From positions 61,135,888 to 61,199,887 of the forward strand of contig NC_052020.1 in the NCBI RefSeq assembly GCF_015832195.1: DNA of 64,000 bases, in the 5' to 3' direction. The notes below the pieces were generated by a model. It was not told the origin of the DNA. It searched no databases and worked only from the letters and a program-made list of their open reading frames with translations. A program made the translations under genes and the position numbers. The DNA is from Motacilla alba alba (Eukaryota > Chordata > Aves > Passeriformes > Motacillidae). Position 1 is the stretch's first letter; each line of letters begins with the position of its first letter. Shown here in pieces: positions 55,390-64,000 of the stretch.

Positions 55390-55545
55390 AAATCCCAGGA
55401 TTGTTTGGGTCAGAAGGGACCTTAAAGCTCCTCCAGTCCCATCCCTGCCGTGGGCACGGTTGCTGTCGACCTTCAGGGTTCTCCAGACTGCATGGATCCA
55501 CTTCAAGGCCAGGCTGGAGGAGGCTTGGAGCCACCCAGACCCCTG
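55390..55545 (-). mobile_element. CR1 LINE 3'-end fragment
   Basis: On +: AATCCCAGGATTGTTTGGGT, GACCTTAAAGCTCCTCCAGT, CATCCCTGCCGTGGGCACGG. The inner part is diverged. Confidence 0.78.
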
Positions 55546-55616
55546 CTCCAGGAATAAATCATGGATCGTAGCTCATTTCTGCCCCATGGACTGGGGCTTT
55601 GGCTGATGTGGGAAAG

Positions 55617-55715
55617 AATCCCAGAATCCCAGGATGGTTTGGTGGGAAGGGACCTGAAACCCACCCAGCTCCAGCCCTGTCAGGGCAGGGACACCTTCCA
55701 CTGTCCCGGAGGATT
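55617..55715 (-). mobile_element. CR1 LINE terminal fragment
   Basis: On +: AATCCCAGAATCCCAGGATG, GGGAAGGGACCTGAAACCCA, CACCTTCCACTGTCCCGGAG. The terminal octamer is doubled. It is the fourth minus-strand CR1 end within 700 bp. Confidence 0.87.
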
Positions 55716-56554
55716 GGGAATGGTGGGAAAGCAAGGAAAACAGGGAACCCAGAGTGTTCCAGGGTATTTTTCATGGCAATCCCACTGACTATGCAGAGCT
55801 CCCAAATATATCCAAGGTGAGCCCTGATGGAGTTTGTGGAGGAAATGAAAAGAGAGAAAAAGATATTCCTTCAATAACCCTGGAAATTCAATTTTGGTGA
55901 TAAAACAGGGCTTGATAAAATTGGTTGAGGGGGAAGATGAACTCCAACAGGAGAGGAAGCAGCAGGGAGAAGGAGGGGAGCAATATCTGGATTTACTGGA
56001 AACAGAAAGGCAATTCTGTGTAAAACATTGGGGGGGAAAAGCAGACTTTGAAGCAATAATACAGAATTTTAGAGACTCCTGTGGGAGGAGGAAAACAAGA
56101 AAATGCTGGAGTTTATTCCATTCAGCATGAAATTGTTGGACACAGAAGACAAATCCATCTGCCCTAAGAGCAGCCCCATAAACAGAGGTGGAACCCCTTA
56201 TTTAGGCATTTATTTATTTACTTGTGAGGTTTTTTATTTAGTTGGAGTAGAACCTAAATACAAATCCAGGCTCAAAGATGATGAGCAAGGCCTGGCTCCT
56301 TGGAATCTTCCAAATGGGATTCAATTACTCCCAGCACCCAGGACCAGGAAAATCCAAATGAACTCGAACCCTGTTTCTCTGAGGGTTTTTTACATCAGAT
56401 CTACTCAGGGCAGTTTCATTTCAGAGCAAGGCTCTGCTTTAGTGCTGGGCACTGGGACACATCTGAAATGGGGAATATCATGGGATGGTTTTATTTTAGG
56501 AGTGGTAATTCCTCCTTTTCCTGTGGCCACGCACAAGAGTGAACTTTGGGGCAC

Positions 56555-56935
56555 TTTGGGGTTGGTTGGAGGGACCTTAAACCCCACCCAGTGCCACCCC
56601 TGCCATGGCAGGGACACCTCCCACTGTCCCAGGGTGTCCCAGTGTCCAGCCTGGCCTTGGGCACTGCCAGGGATCCAGGGGCAGCCCCAGCTGCTCTGGC
56701 AATCCCAGCCCAGCCAGGAATTCCCAGTTCCCAATCTCCCACCCATCCCTGCCCTCTGGCACTGGGAGCCATTCCCTGGCTCCTGTCCCTCTGTCCTTGT
56801 CCCCAGTCCCTCTGCAGCTCTCCTGGAGCCCCTTCAGGCCCTGCCAGGGGCTCTGAGCTCTGCCTGGAGCCTTCTCCTCTCCAGGGGAACATTCCCAGCT
56901 CTCCCAGCCTGGCTCCAGAGGAAAGGTTTTATCCC
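56555..56935 (-). mobile_element. CR1 LINE 3'-end fragment
   Basis: On +: GGTTGGTTGGAGGGACCTTA, AACCCCACCCAGTGCCACCC, GTCCCAGGGTGTCCCAGTGT, CTGCCCTCTGGCACTGGGAG, TTCTCCTCTCCAGGGGAACA. Subtype without the CTGGAGCAGCC segment. A 309-codon + frame running into it from 56103 is an artefact of the repeat. Confidence 0.93.
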
Positions 56936-58049
56936 ATCACTGTTTCAGCATCATTTGGTGCCTCCACCATTGCTCAGTTTCAATGTTCCTCCCTTTCAAA
57001 TAATTCGATCCCTTGTGAACGCTGGCAAGTGAGGAAGGGAAGGAAGCGGGGTTTGTATTCCCAAACTGGTCGTTCTGCCTCAGCTGAGGGCTCCTTGTCC
57101 TGCATGTCCTTCTCAGGAGACACCAGGGATGAGCAGGGAGAAATTCTGGGCTGAGAAGTTGCTCCAACAAATTCCCATTTTGCCCCTGTCCTGCTGCTCT
57201 GAGCTCTTCTCTTCTAGCCCTAATTTTTTTTTTTTTAATTTTCTTTAAACCTGCCCAAAGCTTCTTTTTATTTTGGAACCTGAGGACAGTTTGCCCTCTG
57301 GCTCTGAGCTGAGTCCCTCTCATTTTCCACGGATCCCAGGCTGAGCCATCCCCAGGGTTTCAATCCTTGACCCCAGGTTTTCAAGCCCTGACCTTGGCTT
57401 GAAAATAGGGGCAGTTCAATGAATTCCAGTCGCTGGGGTTTGTTCCAAGTCCCAGGTTCTGAAGGAGATGAAAGCCTCACCCAGCCCAAAGGTAAATGCA
57501 TAATTTAACCTAAAGCCACGACTTCTGCACATAAAACAGGCCCCAAATCTCCCAAGCACAGAGAAAGAAAGAATTTTGTGGGGTTTATTGGTAATTCTCT
57601 GCTCAACAAAAGCAAACCCCTTTTGGGTCTAAAGTGACCTTGTCCCCAGGAGAAATAAAATACAGAGGTGAGAACTGATCTCTGTTTCAAGGCAAATAAA
57701 ATTTGTAGCAAGTACTGTCCAGAGGAGCAGTAAAAATGGGATTTTGGCGCTGTTTGAAGTCCATACATTTGTTTTATGTGCACATTTCTGTGTTTTCTGC
57801 TCTCCCCACAACATCTCTTTGCCTCCCCTGTCCGAGTAAAAAACACTTTTTATTTCAAGCCATCGTGCTGGGATCTCCCCCAGGTGTTTCCAGCTCCTCT
57901 GCTCCTCTCCCTGCCTGGTTTTTCCGTGTTTATCCCTGGTTTATTTGGCACTGGAGGCTGTGACATCCTTTTCCATCACTTTTTGGGAGCGTGGGCGCGG
58001 TTGGGATGTGGTGACCCCAGCTCTGGGCGGGATGGTCACCTGGGCTGGC

Positions 58050-58375
58050 TGAGCTCTGCTGGGGGTGGCTGGCACTGGTGGCATCTACAGGAAGGTACAG
58101 CCAGGTGGCATCAGGCTCTTATCCCAGGATACCAGGGACAGGATAAATGGGAACAGTCCCAAGTTGCACCAGGAGAAGTTCAGGCTGGATACTGGGGAGA
58201 ATTTCTCCATGGAAAAGCTGTCCTGCCATGGGAAGTGGTGGAATCCCCATCCCTGGAGGGATTTAAATCCACGTGGATGTGGCACCTGGGGACATGGGAC
58301 AGTGGTGGCCGTGGCAGTGGTGGGAATGGTTTGGCTTGATGATCTTTGAGGGTTTTTCCGGTCTAAACTTCTCTG
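58050..58375 (+). mobile_element. CR1 LINE 3'-end fragment
   Basis: TCAGGCTGGATACTGGGGAG, AATTTCTCCATGGAAAAGCT, CCATCCCTGGAGGGATTTAA, GTGGATGTGGCACCTGGGGA, GATGATCTTTGAGGGTTTTT, CCGGTCTAAACTTCTCTGGG. Confidence 0.9.
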
Positions 58376-58767
58376 GGATTCTCTCTGGAATCACGAGGCT
58401 GCTCCAGGGGCTGCAGCTCCCGTGTTTTACTGTGGAAAAGTGAAAAACTCGGAGCAGGGAGCTCTGGCAGAGGTTCCGGGAGTGGGGTGAGAGTTTAAAA
58501 TGCCCCATTAATCATTAAAGGGGTTGTGTGCAGATCTGAGCAGGTGTCACCGCCTGGCTCGGTGTCACCTGGATCAGTGTCACCTGTCGGTGACAGCCTG
58601 AGGGGAACCAGGAGCAGAATCCAGCCCTTCCCTTGTGCTGATAGGAGCCTTATCTCGAATTTCCCCTGTGCTCTTCTCGCCTTGCTTCCCTGTTTTGTCC
58701 TCCCTTCCTGGGTATTTGAGTGTCCTTGGAGGATCCTGGGAGGGTAGGGATGGGACCGGGGTGGATT

Positions 58768-58915
58768 CCCAGAGCAGCTGGGGCTGCCCCTGGATCCCTG
58801 GCAGTGCCCAAGGCCAGGCTGGACACTGGGACACCCTGGGACAGTGGGAGGTGTCCCTGCCATGGCAGGGGTGGAGTGGGATGATCCCTAATATCCCTTC
58901 CATCCCAACCCAGTC
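58768..58915 (+). mobile_element. CR1 LINE 3'-end fragment
   Basis: CAGAGCAGCTGGGGCTGCCC, CTGGATCCCTGGCAGTGCCC, ACACTGGGACACCCTGGGAC, GTGTCCCTGCCATGGCAGGG, TCCCTTCCATCCCAACCCAG. Confidence 0.92.
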
Positions 58916-59127
58916 TCCAGCCTCTCCCCTGCTCTGTTCACGTCCAGTGGAGTTCAGCCCCACAAATAATGGAATTTTTATTGCAAGAATGAGTAAAAAA
59001 AAATTTTCCTGCTGACTATTCCAAAGGAATTGGTGTGAGTTGCTCCAGGAATGAGCCAGGATGTTGCACCCCAGGCTGGATCCCCAAGGGAGGAGAGTTG
59101 GTTCAAATCCCAAATGGGATCCCAGAT

Positions 59128-59460
59128 GGATTAGGTTGGAAAGGACCTTAAAGCCCATCCCATCCCACCCCTGCCATGGCAGGGACACCTCCCACTGTCC
59201 CAGGCTGCTCCAGCCTCAGTGTCCAGCCTGGCCTTGGGCACTGCCAGGGATCCAGGGGCAGCCCCAGCTGCTCTGGCAATTCCAGCCCAGCCAGGAATTC
59301 CCAGTTCCCAATCTCCCACCCATCCCTGCCCTCTGGCACTGGGAGCCATTCCCTGGCTCCTGTCCCTGCAGGCCTTGTCCCCAGTCCCTCTGCAGCTCTC
59401 CTGGAGCCCCTTCAGGCCCTGGGAGGATCTCCTTGGATTCTTCCCTTCTCCAGGTGAGCA
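59128..59460 (-). mobile_element. CR1 LINE 3'-end fragment
   Basis: On +: GGTTGGAAAGGACCTTAAAG, CCTCCCACTGTCCCAGGCTG, CTCCAGCCTCAGTGTCCAGC, CTGCCCTCTGGCACTGGGAG, GTCCCCAGTCCCTCTGCAGC. It lies about 210 bp after the + copy at 58768, giving a second inverted CR1 pair. Confidence 0.92.
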
Positions 59461-60397
59461 CCCCCAGCATTCCTAAATTGGTTCAATGTTTTTTTTTTAG
59501 CTGGAAAATGCTTTAAAATGAGTGCAGAGGGTTTTTTCCCAGGTCACCAGTGGGTCCGTGCTCCTCCAGAGACATTCCTGAATCCTGGATATGGAAGAGA
59601 TAAATTTGGGACCCAGGATCTGCCCATAGCGAAGGACCCTGAACCCAGAGCTCAGCCACGGCTCCCCTCGTGAGCTCTGAAGGATTAAAATATTGTTCAC
59701 TGCTGTTCGTTGATTTATATTCCAGCCAGGACAGTTTCAATTCCATAAAATCCAAGGAACAGCAGCGGCAGAGCCCATAAAAGACACTCAGAAGAGCAGA
59801 CACTTTTAAAAACCCACAGATTACTCCCATGTCATGGTTTTTCAAGGAAGCTCCTCATTATTCACCCATCCCCTTCTGGCCCCAGCTGGGCAAATCAAGC
59901 AAATCAAGATTTGCAGATACGGAGGGAAATGAACGGTGCAGCTTTGCCCCAAAGGTTTCGTTTTATCCGTTTGTTTTTACTCATCTGAATATTTATCACT
60001 TGCAAACGTTGCACGTGCTCCGGCACAAACGTTGAAGCTCAGGAACCTGGGAGTTGCTGGGTGAGGCTGGATCTGGATTTCCAGAGAGTTTAATGCCCTG
60101 TCAAGGAGCCAAGCCAGGACAGAGGCACCAGCCCGGAAAATCCCAGCAAATTCCGCAGACAGGGGAGACAACTCGAAGCACAAAATCCAAGTGAGCAAAT
60201 TCCTGAGAGTGGGGACTGGGATTTTCCATCGTAAATCCTTCTGCAAAGCAGGCACGGACACAGAATGCAGAAGAAAATGAAATTAATAATAATTTTACGC
60301 TGGAAGTTGCCATCAAAATCCCTCTAACTTAAAATTAGGACCTTGCTAGGGACAAGATGAAAAAATTAGGAGTCCATGACAAGAATCTTCAGAGTTC

Positions 60398-60650
60398 TGA
60401 CAAGGGATGGAGGGACAGGAATGGCTCCCAGTGCCAGAGGGCAGGGATGGGTGGGAGATTGGGAACTGGGGATTCCTGGCTGGGCTGGAATTGCCAGAGG
60501 AGCTGGGGCTGCCCCTGGATCCCTGGCAGTGCCCAAGGCCAGGCTGGACACTGGGACACCCTGGGACAGTGGGAGGTGTCCCTGCCCATGGCACTGGATG
60601 GTCTTTAAGGTCCCTTCCACCCCAAAACATTCCTGGATTCCACAAAACAG
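60398..60650 (+). mobile_element. CR1 LINE 3'-end fragment
   Basis: CCCAGTGCCAGAGGGCAGGG, GATTCCTGGCTGGGCTGGAA, GAGCTGGGGCTGCCCCTGGA, ACACTGGGACACCCTGGGAC, TCTTTAAGGTCCCTTCCACC, ACATTCCTGGATTCCAC. Confidence 0.92.
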
Positions 60651-62069
60651 GGATTTTCCTCGTTGTTCCATGGATACATCTGTGCAGGGCAGGGTTTGGA
60701 ATGCACAATTCCAGGATGGATTTTCACACTTATTTTGATTTACTCCCAGATGTGCAAATGGCTTTTTCCTATTTCAGGCCACGGTGGCTTTATTTCACTG
60801 GAATAAATCCTTTATCCAAGGTGTAATATCCCTATTCCAAGCTTTGGATGGAAACTTGTTGTTGTCATTTCACAGGGATCCCAATCCCTGTGCACTGGAG
60901 CTTCCCAAAGCTCCTAAATCCCATCTTGTCTGGGTTTCTCTGTGTCCTGGGCTCCAGGCTCCATTCAGGCACCTCCAGACCCTCCTCAGGAGCTAAAACA
61001 CCTGGAAATGAGGTTGCAGTGGGGAGTCTGGGAACGGATGGATTCGGAAGTGCTGGATAACCTTCCTGTGGTGGGAATCCAACAAAAACGAGTGGCCACA
61101 AACCCAATGGAAAGCGAGCAGAGGCACCACTTTTTATTGTTATTTATTTATTATTCCCCTTGCTGGAGCTGGGAGAGAAAAACTCATTGTTTGTTTAGCT
61201 TGAAATGCAAATTGGAGAGGCCAAACCGGTCGGTCAAGCCTCTGCTTGGGGCATAACAGTGGAAATAAATTCCCGGAATTTTCTCCTTAACAAATCCCAC
61301 TATAAAAACCAGGATTTGACCCTCACCGTGAGGAGCAGCTGTGTGGCTCAAACCAAACAAGCATCTCGCTGTCATTTCTCTGGATAGCTCCAGAATTTTC
61401 CTTTTTCTGTTTCCTAATCCTTAAAACATGAATGTACTTAGGCTAAAAAACTTCATTAAACATTAATAGAGAGCCTGATTTAACTCCAGCCCCGTTTGCT
61501 TCCCAAAGATAATTGTGGAAGAGAATGAACCGTGCTCCCTTGGCAGCTTTGCTGGAGATTTTTCCAAAACTAATAGTGGAATTATGAAAGGGATAAGGAA
61601 GGAAAAAGTAAATTAAATCAAATTGCCAAAGCCTTGGGGAAGAGCTGATGCAAATGAGTTCAACGCAGAGAAGTCACAAACAACTCCAGCTTTTCTCCTG
61701 CTCATCTGGGAAGTCGCAATCCTATAAAAACAATGGGAAAAAATGATGGAAAAACGAGCTGTTAACTCGGGCTGGGGCTTTTATCAGCCCTTCCCTTTCC
61801 CATTAAAGTTATTACCTGCAAAAGTGGGATTCGGGAATGAGCAGACCGAGTTAATTTCCTCTTCCTGTCACTGGGGATCATCAGCCCCTGGATAAATGGG
61901 AATTGTGGGGTTTAAAGACTTTTTTGACCTTAAAGGCAGGGGAAAGTTTCATTTAAAAGCTGTTTATAAGGCTAAAGTGGCTTGATAAGTAAATAAAGCA
62001 GGGGGAGAGGAGAGAAGGGCCTGAATACAAATTCCCGTTAAAATCGTTAAACTGAGGCGCCACGGGGAG

Positions 62070-62585
62070 CTGAAATCATTCCCGGGTTTGGAGCATTCCG
62101 GGGAAGCAGCAAGGAAAACAAAGGGGAGAATGGTATTCCACAGCAGAGATGAGTTTTGGATGTTCAAACATTCCAAGGATTTATGAGCAAGGGGAGAAAA
62201 TTATGGAAAAAGCATCCACTTTTTTTAACACCTCAAACAGAGAGATTCTGTAATATTCCTGTCCCAAGATTCCTGTGCTCATCCTCAGGGATTCAGGATC
62301 AGGACACTGGATCAGGAGGGTCCAAATCATTCCCTGAAATCATTCCCTGGGTTTGGAGCATTCAGTGGAAGCAGCAAGGAAAACGAAGGAGGGAACGTTA
62401 TTCCAAACTAGAGTTGAGTTTTGGATGTTCAAACATTCCAAGGATTTATGAGCAAGGGCAGAAAATGATGGGAAAATCATCAATTAAAGACTTGTTAACA
62501 CTTCAAACATGGAGCTTCCCTGATATTCCTCTTCCAAAATTCCTGTGCTCTCCCTCGGGGATTCAGGATCAGGAGGGTCCTCAGC
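62070..62585 (+). repeat. tandem duplication, two units of ~265 bp
   Basis: Both units carry GAAATCATTCCCKGGTTTGG, GAAGCAGCAAGGAAAACRAA, TGAGTTTTGGATGTTCAAAC, ATTCCAAGGATTTATGAGCA, AACACYTCAAACA, ATTCCTGTGCTC and GGGATTCAGGATCAGGA. GGTTTGGAGCATTC starts at about 62085 and 62350. Confidence 0.92.
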
Positions 62586-62879
62586 TGATGCTGCTTGAGC
62601 ATCTTGTTGTTGTTATTTTAGAGATTCTTCTATGGCTGGCTCCAAGTTTAGGCAGAATTTTCCCAGGATTTTCGGGTGTATTTTGGTGTGGCTGGAAAGG
62701 CTGGAGAGGTGATGGATATGGAATTATCCTGGCTGGAATAGGGAAAAAAATAGAGAATTTCCAATTTAAAATAAAATATTTATTTCGGATAAAATGGGCT
62801 TTGTCATAAAGATCAAATTATACCAGGAACAGCAGCGGGTGCCGTGTTGTGATCATGATCCATAAAAATATGGAGAATT

Positions 62880-63070
62880 CATGAAATCTTGGGATGCTTT
62901 AGATTGGGAAAGCCCTCTGAGATCAAATCCAACCATTCCCAGAACTTCCAAGGCCACCACTGATCATGTCCCCAAGTGCCACCTCCACAGGGCTTTAAAT
63001 CCCTGCCAGGATGGGGGCTCCACTGCCCTTTTCCAATATTTTCCAGCTGTTCCATGGAGAACTTTCCCCT
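62880..63070 (-). mobile_element. CR1 LINE 3'-end fragment
   Basis: On +: TCATGAAATCTTGGGATGCT, GATTGGGAAAGCCCTCTGAG, TCCAAGGCCACCACTGATCA, GTGCCACCTCCACAGGGCTT, TAAATCCCTGCCAGGATGGG. Confidence 0.88.
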
Positions 63071-63894
63071 TGGACAACTCACATCTCAAGGTGGGAAACT
63101 GCCTGGAAAATAGTGAATATCAGTAAATTTGATTAATAATTCTTTTGATATCCATTACGTAGGAGGATCTAGGAGTTTTTTGGGAAGTACAAATAACTTA
63201 AGGCAATGTGGTGAGAGGAAAACAGGAGATTTGGGAGAGGCAATTCCCAGCTCTCCCTGAGAAGGCAGCGGGGATCTGGAATATTTTCTTTCCCAAGGAT
63301 AATTCCTGTCTTTAGGCCAACAGTTCCCTGCAAAGCTGCTGCCTTGGGAAGCTTAGGGAAGCAGGAACATTTTAGTATTTTACATAAAACACCTCGTAAG
63401 GATACAAAACCTCCCCGTGCCACCCTGGAACGGGAGGATTTCAGGAATTCTTCCTTCTCAGGGGTTAAAAAATGAGCTGAGTTCTTTAGAGAGCCAGAAT
63501 TCCCTGGTTTGCATTCCTTCGGGAACACATTTTCCATGCATGTTCCTGGGTCTGAAGAGCTGTGCTGACGTGAGCTGAGCACGAACCATTGCTCGGCCAG
63601 ATATTTTCCAGCCATGACGAAGTTTTCCAGAGGCAAATGGCAGCAGGAAGTTGGGTCTGTGCACACACTGGATGTTGGTTATATTTAATTTATTTGGTGT
63701 TTCGCTGGAATCAAAATTTTGGAGTTTGAAGACGTGATTGTGAATTATTTAAAATCAGTTTTATTCGAGTTAGGGCAGAACAGGCCGTTCTGGGTGTGGG
63801 GAACTGGGACAGTAAAACCTCCACCAGAATGGAGAAAAAGGATCCAGAGGTGATGGTTTTTGGTGAAGCCAGACAGCAGCTCCTGGGGTGGGGG

Positions 63895-64000
63895 GGTTCA
63901 TGGAATCTTGGAATACCAGGATCCCAAAGGGATCATCCAGCCCAGCTCCCAGCTCTGCACAGACACCCCAACAACCCCAGCCTGTGCATCCCTGGTGCCC
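63895..64000 (-). mobile_element. CR1 LINE 3'-end fragment, cut by the window end
   Basis: On +: TTCATGGAATCTTGGAATAC, CCCAAAGGGATCATCCAGCC, ACACCCCAACAACCCCAGCC. It continues beyond base 64000. Confidence 0.87.

Larger units (their letters stand above)
1..64000 (+). other. MDGA2: MDGA2 gene body, internal segment (Ig2-Ig5)
   Basis: Five exons on the + strand, in the right order, spell the Ig2 to Ig5 part of the MDGA2 ectodomain. Boundaries and phases agree at each junction. I chose MDGA2 over its paralogue MDGA1 because the Ig2 second half (LRPQDYANYSCIAS), Ig3 start (LVDDPIVVNPGEAITLVC) and Ig4 start (ALKKGRFWITPDPYHKDDN) match MDGA2 as I remember it; MDGA1 differs clearly at these places. 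The family is a GPI-anchored neuronal surface protein with six Ig domains, one FNIII and one MAM domain that binds neuroligins. Neither gene end is in the window, so no promoter or polyadenylation site is expected here. Introns inside the window are about 4.1, 13.9, 14.3 and 10.8 kb. Confidence 0.93.
46785..64000 (+). other. MDGA2: intron downstream of Ig5 exon (5' part)
   Basis: Donor GTGAGT; no acceptor with a recognisable MDGA2 exon follows in the window. It carries the densest CR1 series (47850-48487, 53460-53970, 55052-55715, 56555-60650) and a 265-bp duplication (62070-62585). Unique-looking stretches over 300 bp: about 46785-47849, 48488-49282, 50075-52435, 52503-53459, 53971-55051, 55716-56554, 56936-58049, 58376-58767, 59461-60397, 60651-62069, 63071-63894. 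The AT-rich parts near 50780-50870 and 61590-61900 contain ATGCAAAT octamers. I see no exon or RNA gene there. Confidence 0.85.

Noticed and set aside
55894..56130. Charged 78-codon frame (EGEDELQQERKQQGEGGEQY...)
   Set aside because: It looks protein-like, but matches no family I know, has no splice or start support, and sits in intron. It is probably chance in purine-rich DNA.
1..64000. A previously undescribed multi-gene system
   Set aside because: The window is the inside of one conserved neuronal gene with intronic repeats; I found no second gene, RNA operon, CRISPR array or defence-like module.

Overview
The window is vertebrate nuclear DNA, almost certainly from a bird and probably a songbird. 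The evidence is roughly fifty 5'-truncated CR1 LINE 3' ends in both orientations, with the avian-type terminus (ACCATTCCATGATTC-like), one passerine-looking LTR, and no Alu, B1/B2 or L1-like sequence. There are no bacterial-type operons, no CRISPR array and no RNA gene that I can support.

The only protein-coding gene I can support is on the + strand: an internal part of MDGA2 (MAM domain-containing glycosylphosphatidylinositol anchor 2). Five consecutive coding exons are present: 2471-2667 and 6791-6923 (together Ig domain 2), 20831-21100 (Ig3), 35352-35681 (Ig4) and 46491-46784 (Ig5). All junctions are AG/GT and the phases fit (1-0-1-1-1-1). The joined exons give 1,224 nt, or 408 codons, with no stop. 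The Ig1 exon and signal peptide lie upstream of base 1; Ig6, FNIII, MAM and the GPI signal lie beyond base 64000. MDGA proteins are GPI-anchored neuronal surface proteins that bind neuroligins in cis and block neurexin access, limiting synapse formation.

The other ~98% is intron. Layout: 1-2470 intron with two CR1 fragments; 2668-6790 intron with CR1 and a ~330-bp tandem duplication; 6924-20830 intron with CR1 copies, a 253-bp duplication, a solo-LTR-like element (about 15751-17060) carrying four ~190-bp internal tandem units, AT-rich DNA and a (CATC)n tract; 21101-35351 intron opening with a ~690-bp heptamer array and holding a 44-bp minisatellite and a ~180-bp tandem array; 35682-46490 intron with CR1 plus 27-bp, ~200-bp and 39-bp arrays; 46785-64000 intron with the densest CR1 clusters.

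I found no novel multi-gene system. The points most worth a second look are structural: a CR1 copy that ends about 13 bp before the Ig3 splice acceptor, so the acceptor region is largely transposon-derived; a heptamer satellite starting about 70 bp after the donor of the same exon; a duplicated block on both sides of the second Ig2 exon; an LTR whose repeated units keep AATAAA only in the last copy; and an unusual density of minisatellites for one gene body.
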